From contig JAVBYO010000036.1 of the NCBI GenBank assembly GCA_030823955.1, positions 62,001 through 126,000 of the forward strand: a DNA stretch of 64,000 bases, read 5' to 3'. Below, piece by piece: positions 8,776 to 16,622 of this stretch (the stretch's first letter is position 1; every line of letters starts with the position of its first letter). The position numbers and the translations under genes are program-made. The notes beneath the pieces were generated by a model. That model was not told where the DNA came from and searched no databases. It worked only from the letters and a program-made list of their open reading frames with translations. The DNA comes from Gallionellaceae bacterium. GTDB lineage: Bacteria; Pseudomonadota; Gammaproteobacteria; Burkholderiales; Gallionellaceae.

Positions 8776-10320
8776 GTGCGGCTTAATAAACTGTCTTTCA
8801 TCATGCTTCTCACCGGCGCGGCACTGTTCGCGCAGAACGTCGGCGCGGAAGAGAACCTGAATACCGACAGTCATCTGCCGTTCGTACCACAAGCCGATCT
8901 CAGCATCACCCCGTTGGCTCCGCAACTCGCTGCCGACCATCGCATCCCCCTCCCCGCGAACGCAGCGACCACCACCGCGCATGATCCGAACGACCTGTGG
9001 CATCGTATCCGCAGCGGCTTTGCCATGCGCGAGCTCGACAGTCCGCTCGTCGCCCACCACGAGAAATGGTATGCCAGCCGTCCCGACTATATGGCGCGGA
9101 TGACCGAACGCTCCCAGCGTTACCTGTTCTACATCACCGAAGAAGTCGAACGCCGTGGCATGCCCGCCGAGATCGCCCTTCTGCCCATGATAGAGAGCGC
9201 CTTTAATCCGGGCGCGAACTCTATCGCGCGCGCCTCCGGCCTGTGGCAGTTCATCCCCTCCACCGGCAAGAACTTCGGCATGCAACAGAATTGGTGGTAC
9301 GACGAACGCCGCGACATCATCAGCGCGACCAATGGTGCTTTGGACTATCTGGAAAAATTACACGGACAGTTCGGCGACTGGCAACTCGCACTTGCCGCCT
9401 ATAACTGGGGAGAAGGCGCGGTGAGCCGCGCCCAGATGCGCAACCGCAAAGCGGGCAAACCCACCGACTACTCCAGCCTGCGTTTGCCCAGAGAGACGCA
9501 GAACTATGTCCCCAAATTACTCGCCATCAAGAACCTCATCAATGACCCGGCGCGTTTCGGGCTCGAATTAGCCAGCATCCCCAACAAGCCCTACTTCGTG
9601 GCTGTAGCGACCGCGCGCCGCATGGATGTCAAACTGGCCGCCGAACTGGCCGAGATATCGATGGAAGAATTCAATGCGCTCAACCCCGGCCACAACCGCC
9701 CCGTCATCCTGGACGAAGTGGCCGGTATCCTGTTGTTGCCCGTGGACAAGCTGGAGACCTTTCAGAACAATCTGGAGAACACCGAGCAACGCCTGGTTTC
9801 GTGGCAGCCCTACCAGAGCAAGAAGGGCGAGCATTTCGACAAGCTGGCCCCGCGCTTCGGTCTGTCCGCCACCCAGTTGCGCAGCGTCAACGGCCTCTCC
9901 GCCCACAGTAAGATCAGCAATGGCCAGACCCTGCTGGTTCCCATCGGTGACAGCATCCATACCGACAGCGAATTCGATGCCTTCAATACCCACCTGACCT
10001 CGATCGACGAGACACTGGTGCGCACCATCAAACACACCGTGCGCAAAGGCGAGACTTTGTCCACCATCGCGCGCCGTTACCGCGTCAGCCAGAACCGTCT
10101 GCTGGAATGGAACAACACCGCGCGCAAGCTCAAGGTCGGCCAACGGCTCACCGTCGTCCAGTCTGTCAGTCGTGCACCCAAGATGCGTTTGGCCAAAGCC
10201 GGAAAATCGCGCAGTGCCAGAAACACCAGACTGGCGCGTACTAACCGAAATGTGCGCAACACCAAAACGCAAAAACCGACGCTCTCCAGACGCGCCATCA
10301 AGATCGCCTCCAGCCGCTGA
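8776..10320 (+). CDS. mltD: Membrane-bound lytic murein transglycosylase D with LysM domains
   Basis: Cleaves the glycan strands of peptidoglycan in the periplasm. GTG start gives a signal peptide (MRLNKLSFIMLLTGAALFA, cleavage near VGA-EE). The SLT catalytic domain spans about 115-245; the catalytic Glu is Glu140 in PMIESAFNP, followed by ASGLWQFIPSTG and the AAYNWGEGAV motif. A degenerate LysM-like unit lies around 343-393, and a clear LysM at about 418-462 (HTVRKGETLSTIARRYRVS). The C-terminal ~45 residues form a very basic Arg/Lys/Ser/Thr tail, unusual for MltD and possibly binding anionic wall polymers (inference). There is no lipobox Cys, unlike E. coli MltD, so the protein may be soluble. 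Confidence 0.9.
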   Translation: MRLNKLSFIMLLTGAALFAQNVGAEENLNTDSHLPFVPQADLSITPLAPQLAADHRIPLPANAATTTAHDPNDLWHRIRSGFAMRELDSPLVAHHEKWYASRPDYMARMTERSQRYLFYITEEVERRGMPAEIALLPMIESAFNPGANSIARASGLWQFIPSTGKNFGMQQNWWYDERRDIISATNGALDYLEKLHGQFGDWQLALAAYNWGEGAVSRAQMRNRKAGKPTDYSSLRLPRETQNYVPKLLAIKNLINDPARFGLELASIPNKPYFVAVATARRMDVKLAAELAEISMEEFNALNPGHNRPVILDEVAGILLLPVDKLETFQNNLENTEQRLVSWQPYQSKKGEHFDKLAPRFGLSATQLRSVNGLSAHSKISNGQTLLVPIGDSIHTDSEFDAFNTHLTSIDETLVRTIKHTVRKGETLSTIARRYRVSQNRLLEWNNTARKLKVGQRLTVVQSVSRAPKMRLAKAGKSRSARNTRLARTNRNVRNTKTQKPTLSRRAIKIASSR

Positions 10321-10335
10321 CCCTGTCGTATTGCT

Positions 10336-11931
10336 CTAATCAGACTCCGCGCCGAACACACTGGCCAGCAACTGGCGCGTATATGCCTGTTGCGGTGCCG
10401 CGATGAGCTCCTCCGCATCACCCTGCTCGACGATACGCCCGCCCTGCATCACCGCGATGCGGTGCGACATCGCGGCGATCACCTCCAGATCATGGCTGAT
10501 CAACAGATAACTCATACCGTGTTTGGTTTGTAACCCGGCCAGCAATTCCAGCACCTGACGCTGCACCGAAGCATCCAGCGCACTGGTGGGCTCATCCAGC
10601 ACCACCAACTGCGGTTCGAGGATGAGCGCGCGTGCGATAGCGATACGTTGGCGCTGTCCGCCGGAGAACTCATGCGGATAACGCATCCCTACCTCCGGCT
10701 CCAACCCCACCTCCTGCAAAGCCAGCGCGATACGTCTGCGGCGCTCGTCTCTGGGCATATCCGGCTGATGCAAAGCCAGCCCCTCACCCACGATCTCTTC
10801 GATGGTGAGACGCGGCGACAAGCTGGCAAACGGATCCTGGAACACCACCTGCATCCTGGCGCGTAATGTCCGCAGACGGCGCGACGGGATATCTTGCAAC
10901 ACCTGCCCGTCGAACACCGTCTCGCCACCGGCGAGCGGTTGCAAGGCCAACAACGCCATCGCCAGGGTGGACTTGCCGGAGCCCGACTCACCGACGATAC
11001 CCAGCGTCTCGCCGCGTTTCAGCGCGAGACTCACGCCGTCCACGGCAGTAAAGACCTTCTTCCTGAACCAGCCGAGCGGATAGGTGAACTCGACACGCAC
11101 CTTGTCGCCGCGCAACAATTCAGGTGCGGCCAGTGCATCCGCCGACAGCGGCTGTACCATCTTGCGCGGACGACTGTCGAGCAGGCGTTGCGTGTAAGCA
11201 TGCTGCGGCTGGGAGAAAAGCTGTTCGGTAGCCGCCATCTCGACCAGACGCCCGGACTGCATCACCCCCACCCGGTCGGCGAAGCGCCGCACCAGATTGA
11301 GATCGTGGGTGATGAGCAGGATCGCCATACCGTACTCACGCTGCAACTCCTCCAGCAAAGCCATGATCTGCACACGGATGGTCACATCCAACGCGGTGGT
11401 CGGCTCATCGGCGATGAGTAATTTTGGACGGCAGGCCAGCGCCATGGCGATCATGGCGCGTTGCCGCTGCCCGCCGGAAAGCTCGTGCGGGAAACTGCCG
11501 AAACGGCGCTCCGCTTCGGTGATGCCGGTACGTGCCAGCAGCGCGATGGCGCGTTCACGCGCCGCTGCAAAAGCCAGCCCTTCATGCAGCGACAACACCT
11601 CGGTGATCTGTTCGCCGATACGCATCAGCGGATTGAGCGCGGTCATCGGCTCCTGAAAGATCATGGCGATGTCCTTGCCGCGTATGCCGCGCAAACGCCG
11701 CTCGCTGGCCGCCACCAGATCTTCGCCCGCAAACAAAACTTCGCCGCTGGAACGCGCCTGCACTAGACGCAACAAAGAAAGCGCCGTGACACTCTTGCCC
11801 GAACCGGATTCACCCACCAGCGCGAATTTCTCGCCCGCCGCGATACTGAACGAGACCTCATCCACCGCGCGTGCCGCATCGGCACTCGCGTTGAAACTCA
11901 CGCTGAGTTTGCGCACTTCGAGTAGCGTCAT
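10336..11931 (-). CDS. yejF: Peptide ABC transporter, double ATP-binding protein YejF
   Basis: Energises the YejABEF peptide importer on the cytoplasmic side. The 531-residue chain is two fused ABC ATPases: Walker A GESGSGKS at about 40-47 and again near 325, signatures LSGGQRQR and FSGGQRQR, and Walker B motifs LLIADEP and LVVLDEP. The start MTLLEVRKL at 11931 overlaps the yejE stop by ATGA, so in-frame extension upstream inside yejE is rejected. It is the last gene of yejABEF and converges on mltD, with only 15 bp between the stops. The Yej family imports oligopeptides such as microcin C and helps resist antimicrobial peptides in other bacteria. Confidence 0.92.
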   Translation of the reverse strand: MTLLEVRKLSVSFNASADAARAVDEVSFSIAAGEKFALVGESGSGKSVTALSLLRLVQARSSGEVLFAGEDLVAASERRLRGIRGKDIAMIFQEPMTALNPLMRIGEQITEVLSLHEGLAFAAARERAIALLARTGITEAERRFGSFPHELSGGQRQRAMIAMALACRPKLLIADEPTTALDVTIRVQIMALLEELQREYGMAILLITHDLNLVRRFADRVGVMQSGRLVEMAATEQLFSQPQHAYTQRLLDSRPRKMVQPLSADALAAPELLRGDKVRVEFTYPLGWFRKKVFTAVDGVSLALKRGETLGIVGESGSGKSTLAMALLALQPLAGGETVFDGQVLQDIPSRRLRTLRARMQVVFQDPFASLSPRLTIEEIVGEGLALHQPDMPRDERRRRIALALQEVGLEPEVGMRYPHEFSGGQRQRIAIARALILEPQLVVLDEPTSALDASVQRQVLELLAGLQTKHGMSYLLISHDLEVIAAMSHRIAVMQGGRIVEQGDAEELIAAPQQAYTRQLLASVFGAESD

Positions 11932-13130
11932 CTTCTGCTCCCGCTCTTGCGCGTGTCGAACGCATCGCGCAAGGCCTCGCCGATGAACACCAGCAGCAGC
12001 AGCGTGACGAACAGCACCATGAACGCGGCCAAGCCTATCCACCAGGCATCGAGATTGTCTTTACCCTGCGCCAGCAACTCGCCCAGGCTGGGCGTGGAAG
12101 GCGGCACACCGAGACCGAGGAAGTCCAGACTGGTCAGCGCGGTGATCGCCACACTCATGCGGAACGGCAGGAAGGTGATGACCGGCGTCAGACTGTTGGG
12201 CAGGATGTGGCGCCACATGATCTGTCTGTTACCCAAACCCAACGCACGCGCGGCACGCACATAATCGAGCTGGCGGTTGCGCAGGAACTCGGCGCGCACA
12301 TAATCGGCCAGCCCCAGCCAGCCGAACAGCGAAAGCAGGATGAGCAACAGCGTGATGCTGGGCTGGAAGATGGCGGCGAAGATGAGCAGCAGATAGAGCT
12401 CGGGCAGCGAACCCCATATCTCGCTGAAACGTTGCAGATACAGATCGACCCGCCCGCCGAAATAACCCTGCAACGCCCCGGCCAGTATCCCCAGCACCAC
12501 ACCGATCAGCGTCAGTGCCATGCCGAACAGCACCGACACGCGGAAACCGTACAACGCACGCGCCAGTACATCGCGCCCGCGATCATCCGTACCCAGCCAG
12601 TTCTGCGCATTGGGCGGGGCGGGATTGGGCAGTTGCGAGAAATAATTCAGCGTGTCGTAACGATAGGTGTTGAGCGGATAGATCGCCCAATTGCCGGGAC
12701 GGTCGAACTGTTCGCGGATGAAGGGATCGAGGTAATCCGCCGGAGTGGGGAAATCGCCGCCGAAAGTGCTTTCGGGATAATCGTGCAGCAGCGGCACGTA
12801 CAGCGCCCCTTGGTAAGACACCAGCAAGGGGCGATCATTGGAGATGACTTCGGCAAACAGGCTCAACACGAACAGCGTGAGAAAAATCAGCAAGCTGGCA
12901 TAGCCCAAACGATGCTGACGGAAGCGCCTCCAGCGTTGCTGGTTGGGTGAGAGGGATACCCCGGATAATCCAGCTACTTCGTCATTCCGGCGCAGGCCGG
13001 AATCCAGATGATTAAATATTTTTCGCGCAAGCGAGACAACACCAATGATTTGTCTGCTTCGCAGAGTATTTTTTACGACTGGATTCCGGCCTGCGCCGGA
13101 ATGACGACCCAATGGATTTTTCTCACTCAC
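11928..13130 (-). CDS. yejE: Peptide ABC transporter permease YejE with repeat-encoded N-terminal extension
   Basis: Inner membrane permease of YejABEF. From about residue 58 (SLSPNQQRWRRFRQHRLGY) it follows known YejE proteins, with the first helix LLIFLTLFVLSLFAEV, a large periplasmic loop, QNWLGTDDRGRDVLARALYG, and the permease EAA-type loop RAARALGLGNRQIMWRHILPN. The GTG start overlaps the yejB stop by GTGA. The residues before that homology (SGAGRNP...DSGLRRNDE) are encoded by a 127-bp palindromic repeat at 12980-13106 that is open in this frame. No ATG, GTG or TTG lies between the repeat and the conserved part, so the extension seems to be translated. The extra ~50 residues would lie on the cytoplasmic side. 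Confidence 0.9.
   Translation of the reverse strand: MSEKNPLGRHSGAGRNPVVKNTLRSRQIIGVVSLARKIFNHLDSGLRRNDEVAGLSGVSLSPNQQRWRRFRQHRLGYASLLIFLTLFVLSLFAEVISNDRPLLVSYQGALYVPLLHDYPESTFGGDFPTPADYLDPFIREQFDRPGNWAIYPLNTYRYDTLNYFSQLPNPAPPNAQNWLGTDDRGRDVLARALYGFRVSVLFGMALTLIGVVLGILAGALQGYFGGRVDLYLQRFSEIWGSLPELYLLLIFAAIFQPSITLLLILLSLFGWLGLADYVRAEFLRNRQLDYVRAARALGLGNRQIMWRHILPNSLTPVITFLPFRMSVAITALTSLDFLGLGVPPSTPSLGELLAQGKDNLDAWWIGLAAFMVLFVTLLLLVFIGEALRDAFDTRKSGSRR
12980..13106. repeat. Palindromic element inserted in frame in yejE
   Basis: Two perfect 28-bp arms, 12980-13007 and 13079-13106, are exact reverse complements. They flank a 71-bp AT-richer core. Each arm is itself a small hairpin, TTCCGGC-GCAG-GCCGGAA. 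Translated in the yejE frame it yields GAGRNP and SGLRRNDE, peptide signatures of a dispersed repeat seen in many proteobacterial genomes. The form resembles a MITE or a paired REP element. It holds no gene of its own. Confidence 0.85.
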
Positions 13131-14182
13131 CGTGCCACCCCCTCAAACTTCACGCGCGGATCGGCCAGCACATAACTGATATCGGAGATCAGCTTGGCGA
13201 ACAAACCCGCGATGGTGAAGATGAACAGCGTCCCCAGCACCACCGGATAGTCGCGCTGCATGATGGCGTTATAGGACAACAACCCCAATCCATCCAGCGA
13301 GAACAGCGTTTCGATGAGCAGGCTGCCGGTGAAGAACGCGCCGATGAACGCCGCCGGAAAGCCCGTCAGCAGCGGTAACAGCGCATTACGGAAGATATGC
13401 CGGTACAACACGGTACGTTCAGGCAGCCCTTTGGCGCGTGCGGTGAGCACGTATTGTTTGCGGATCTCTTCGATGAAGGTGTTCTTGGTGAGCATGGTGA
13501 TGACCGCGAAACTGCCCACCACCTCAGCGAACACCGGCAGCGCGATATGCCACAGATAATCCGTGACCTTGCCGAACATGGATAACTGCTCCCAATTGTC
13601 CGAAGTTAGCCCGCGCAGCGGGAACCATTGCAGAAAACTGCCGCCACCGAACAGCACCAGCAGCAACACCCCCAGCACAAAACTGGGGATGGCATAACCG
13701 CTCAGGATCAGAAAACTGGTCGCGGTATCGAAACGCGAGCCGTCGCGTACCGCTTTGGCGATACCCATCGGGATGGAGATCAGATAGGTGATGACCAATG
13801 CCCAGAGTCCCAGCGACAATGACACCGGCATCTTCTCCTTGATGAGTTCCCATACCGACTTCTGGTGAAAGAAACTGGTGCCCAGATCGAGCGTGGCAAA
13901 CCCCTTGAGCATGATCCAGAAACGTTCCGGCGCCGGTTTGTCGAAACCGTACATCTCTTTGATCTCCGCCAGCCGCTCGGCATCGATACCCTGCTGGCCG
14001 CGATACACCGCCTGCTGGCCGCCACCGGCCTCGCCCCCGCTCACCCCTTTGCCGCGCATGACACTCACCATCTGCTCCACCGGGCCACCCGGCACGAACT
14101 GGATGACGGCAAAGGTAAGCAACAGCACTCCCAGCAAAGTGGGGATCATCAGTAACAGGCGCTTGGCGATGTAGCGGATCAT
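13127..14182 (-). CDS. yejB: Peptide ABC transporter permease YejB
   Basis: 351-residue inner membrane permease, second gene of yejABEF. The N-terminus MIRYIAKRLLLMIPTLLGVLLLTFAV is the standard first helix of the DppB/OppB class, followed by QFVPGGPVEQ. A long periplasmic segment (about 40-100) contains YGFDKPAPERFW. The conserved cytoplasmic loop RAKGLPERTVLYRHIFRNALLP lies near 240-262. The stop overlaps the GTG of yejE. A 56-bp palindrome lies just upstream, between yejA and yejB, and may set the lower expression of the membrane genes relative to the binding protein (inference). Confidence 0.93.
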   Translation of the reverse strand: MIRYIAKRLLLMIPTLLGVLLLTFAVIQFVPGGPVEQMVSVMRGKGVSGGEAGGGQQAVYRGQQGIDAERLAEIKEMYGFDKPAPERFWIMLKGFATLDLGTSFFHQKSVWELIKEKMPVSLSLGLWALVITYLISIPMGIAKAVRDGSRFDTATSFLILSGYAIPSFVLGVLLLVLFGGGSFLQWFPLRGLTSDNWEQLSMFGKVTDYLWHIALPVFAEVVGSFAVITMLTKNTFIEEIRKQYVLTARAKGLPERTVLYRHIFRNALLPLLTGFPAAFIGAFFTGSLLIETLFSLDGLGLLSYNAIMQRDYPVVLGTLFIFTIAGLFAKLISDISYVLADPRVKFEGVAR

Positions 14183-14215
14183 CGTATAGTCCTATCCCGA
14201 ACCAAAGAGGCGAGA

Positions 14216-14271
14216 GTAGGAGCGTGCCCTGCACGCGATAGCGCTCTGTCGCGTGCAGGGCACGCTCCTAC
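14216..14271. repeat. 56-bp perfect palindromic repeat (family A, copy 1)
   Basis: Arms of 23 bp, GTAGGAGCGTGCCCTGCACG plus CGA, at 14216-14238 and its exact reverse complement at 14249-14271. The 10-base loop is TAGCGCTCTG. It lies between yejA and yejB inside the operon. Close copies occur at 18420-18475 and 56331-56386, the former in inverted orientation as judged by the loop. Confidence 0.92.
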
Positions 14272-14359
14272 AAACCCGACAACGTTATGCGAAATTCTTG
14301 TCACGCTTTAACATCCATCATATGGTATGAGACTAAATTGTCCCTTAAGCACGAACGCA

Positions 14360-16186
14360 TCATTGTCTCCCCGCCCCGGCCTCAACCTTCATCCACCAAC
14401 TCTTGATCGCCCACTCCTCGATGTTGTAGTAGCGCGGCAACGTGGCCGGTTGCGCCAACGTGCGCCGATACGAGACCCGATGGCTGTTGCTATGGAAGTG
14501 CGGCACCATGTAATAACCCAGCCGCAACACACGGTCGAGCACCCGCACCAGCGTCACCAGCTCATCGCGGCGCTCGGTGCGGATGATGCGATTGATCAGG
14601 GCATCCACCACCGGATCGGCGATCCCCATGAGATTGCTGGAACCGGGCTGGTCGCGACTGGCCGAGCCGAAATAATCGAACAGCTCGTTGCCGGGGCTTT
14701 GCGAACCGCCCATCAGCCCCACCGTCATGTCGTAATCGAAGTTCTCTTCCTTGCGCTGCCCCAGCGCCGCGTCGTACACACGGTAATCGAGGCGTATGCC
14801 GAGCTTCTCCAGATTGCGCGCATATGCAGCGCAGACTCTTTCCATCATGCGGTCGCCGAGCATCACCTCGACACGGAACGGCTCCCCTTGGGCATCGCGC
14901 AACGCCTCGTCGCGGTACACCCAGCCCGCCTGGGCCAGCAGTTCGCGCGCCTGACGCAGATTGTCGCGCAAGGAATGCGGCGGCAGCGTGGTCGGCGGAG
15001 CCGGTATCTCGTCGAATATCCCGGCAGGCAACTTAGCGCCGTACTCCGCCTGCAACTCGCGCAACACCTTGGACTCGCGCTCATCCGGCTGCCCGGTGGC
15101 CGCCAGCTCGGTATTGCTGAAATAACTTGGGCTGCGTTTGTACAGATTAAAAAACAACTGGCGGTTCATCCACTCGAAATCCATCGCCAGCCACAACGCC
15201 TGGCGCACCCGCTTGTCCTGAAACAAAGCCCGGCGCGTGTTCATGGAAAAACCCTGCCAGCCCGCGCCGTTCTGATGCGGGAACAGCGTCTTCACCAGCT
15301 CGCCCTGCGCCCAGCGTTTGCCCTGATGGCTGCGCGCCCAGTTCTTGGAAGAATTCTCCTGAATGAAATCGATCTCCCCCGCCTTCAAGCCTTCCATGCG
15401 CGTGAGCGTGTCTTTGTAATAACGGTAAGTGATGCGCTCGAAGTTGAACATGCCGCGCCGGGTCGGATGGGTGTTGCCCCAGTAGTTCGGGTTACGGCGA
15501 TAGGTGATCCGTTTACCGAGATCGAACGCCTCGACCACATACGGCCCGCTCGCCAGCGGCGTATCCAGAATGGTCTTGTCAAACGACTTGCCGCCGCCCC
15601 ACTTGCGCGAGAACACCGGCAACTGGCAGACGATCAGTTTCAACTCATGGTTCTTGCGCCGGAAATCGGCCCGCACGGTATAAGGATCGAGTACCACCAT
15701 CTGCTTCACATCGCTCCAGTAACGGCGATACAAAGGCGTGGCATGTTTGCCCATCAACTGGTCGAAGGAATATTTCACATCTTCCGCCAGCACCGGGTCA
15801 CCGTTGGAAAAACGCGCCTGACGATTGAGGCGAAAGGTCAGCGACAACCCATCCGCAGCCAGCGCGATATCTTCGGCCAGCAATCCGTACACCGTATCCG
15901 GCTCGTCCCATGAGCTCACCCCCAGCGTCTCGAACACCAGTTGCTGCAAGCCCTCGGCAGAGTATCCCTTGAGTATGAACGGATTCAACTTTTCGAAGTT
16001 GCCCAGACTGGAAGTACGCAACTCGCCGCCTTGACGGGCCTGCGTATCGACATAATCAAAATGTGCAAAACCGGCGGGATATTTGGGTGTGCCATGCAGC
16101 GCGATGGCATGTGCGGCGAAAGCCGTCTGGGCAGAACAGCACACTATTCCAGACAGCAGCAACAAGGAGCGGGAGAACCATTTCAT
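14360..16186 (-). CDS. yejA: Periplasmic peptide-binding protein YejA (family 5 SBP)
   Basis: 608-residue extracytoplasmic binding protein, first gene of yejABEF, delivering oligopeptides to YejB/YejE. Signal peptide MKWFSRSLLLLSGIVCCSAQTAFA precedes HAIALHG. The family segments are GTPKYPAGFAHFDYVD, GGELRTSSLGNFEKLNPFILKG, LTFRLNRQARFSNGDPVLAEDVKYSFD (about 125-150) and GPYVVEAFDLGKRITYRRNPNYWG. Length fits YejA. It is separated from yejB by 177 bp containing the 56-bp palindrome. The nature of the peptide cannot be told from sequence. Confidence 0.93.
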   Translation of the reverse strand: MKWFSRSLLLLSGIVCCSAQTAFAAHAIALHGTPKYPAGFAHFDYVDTQARQGGELRTSSLGNFEKLNPFILKGYSAEGLQQLVFETLGVSSWDEPDTVYGLLAEDIALAADGLSLTFRLNRQARFSNGDPVLAEDVKYSFDQLMGKHATPLYRRYWSDVKQMVVLDPYTVRADFRRKNHELKLIVCQLPVFSRKWGGGKSFDKTILDTPLASGPYVVEAFDLGKRITYRRNPNYWGNTHPTRRGMFNFERITYRYYKDTLTRMEGLKAGEIDFIQENSSKNWARSHQGKRWAQGELVKTLFPHQNGAGWQGFSMNTRRALFQDKRVRQALWLAMDFEWMNRQLFFNLYKRSPSYFSNTELAATGQPDERESKVLRELQAEYGAKLPAGIFDEIPAPPTTLPPHSLRDNLRQARELLAQAGWVYRDEALRDAQGEPFRVEVMLGDRMMERVCAAYARNLEKLGIRLDYRVYDAALGQRKEENFDYDMTVGLMGGSQSPGNELFDYFGSASRDQPGSSNLMGIADPVVDALINRIIRTERRDELVTLVRVLDRVLRLGYYMVPHFHSNSHRVSYRRTLAQPATLPRYYNIEEWAIKSWWMKVEAGAGRQ

Positions 16187-16385
16187 GGCGCGAGAGTGTA
16201 GCGGAATGCACCTGCCGCGTCATGCGGATGATGTGCTTCGCTGAATATTTCAAGTAGTCAAAAGATGTGTTCTAACGAAGAGTCGGATTACAGAAAAAAT
16301 TGGAGGCCGAAGCTTTCGACCCAAAGCGAACTGTTAACGCAATAAAGAGGGGCTGCACACTTTTGCATCCCGCTTGAGCGCAGGA

Positions 16386-16598
16386 TTAAGCAGCGATTTC
16401 GAGGTACTCAACGATACTTGCCGGTTGAGGGATGGGCAAACCATCTTCGACAAGCCCCTCGATATGAAATTCGATTGCCTGACGAATCTCGCGCTCAGTT
16501 TCTTCCAGAGTAAACCCAGTAGCGACGCAGCCCGGTAAATCTGGCACGTAAGCGGAGAAATTATTTTTTGCTTTTTCGACAACGATTGCGTAGCGCAT
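16386..16598 (-). CDS. Orphan HicB-family antitoxin-like protein
   Basis: 70-residue protein with the HicB fold pattern: MRYAIVVEKAKNNFSAYVPDLPGCVATGFTLEETEREIRQAI and an Ile/Glu-rich helix. Short HicB proteins lack a C-terminal DNA-binding domain, as here. HicB normally neutralises the HicA mRNA interferase, but no HicA (about 60 residues, GSHHHY-type motif) is visible on either side: 16254-16385 has no matching frame and the upstream neighbour is a 591-residue ATPase 24 bp away. It is either a solitary HicB/UPF0150 protein or what remains of a toxin-antitoxin pair. Confidence 0.75.
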   Translation of the reverse strand: MRYAIVVEKAKNNFSAYVPDLPGCVATGFTLEETEREIRQAIEFHIEGLVEDGLPIPQPASIVEYLEIAA

Positions 16599-16622
16599 AT
16601 GTAGTCCTTTAACTGTGCCTGT

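Noticed and set aside
7544-8860. 438-codon open frame on the plus strand across the fumarase gene
   Set aside because: It is antisense to a certain gene, its product is a His/Arg-rich low-complexity string without motifs, and high GC makes such frames common.
14327-15913. 528-codon open frame opposite yejA
   Set aside because: Shadow of yejA; no motif, no ribosome binding site and composition typical of antisense GC-rich frames.
16254-16385. Search for a HicA toxin gene or an integron attC-like site next to hicB
   Set aside because: No HicA frame exists. GCGTTAAC and CGTTAGAAC on the minus strand recall attC ends, but the inner arms do not pair.
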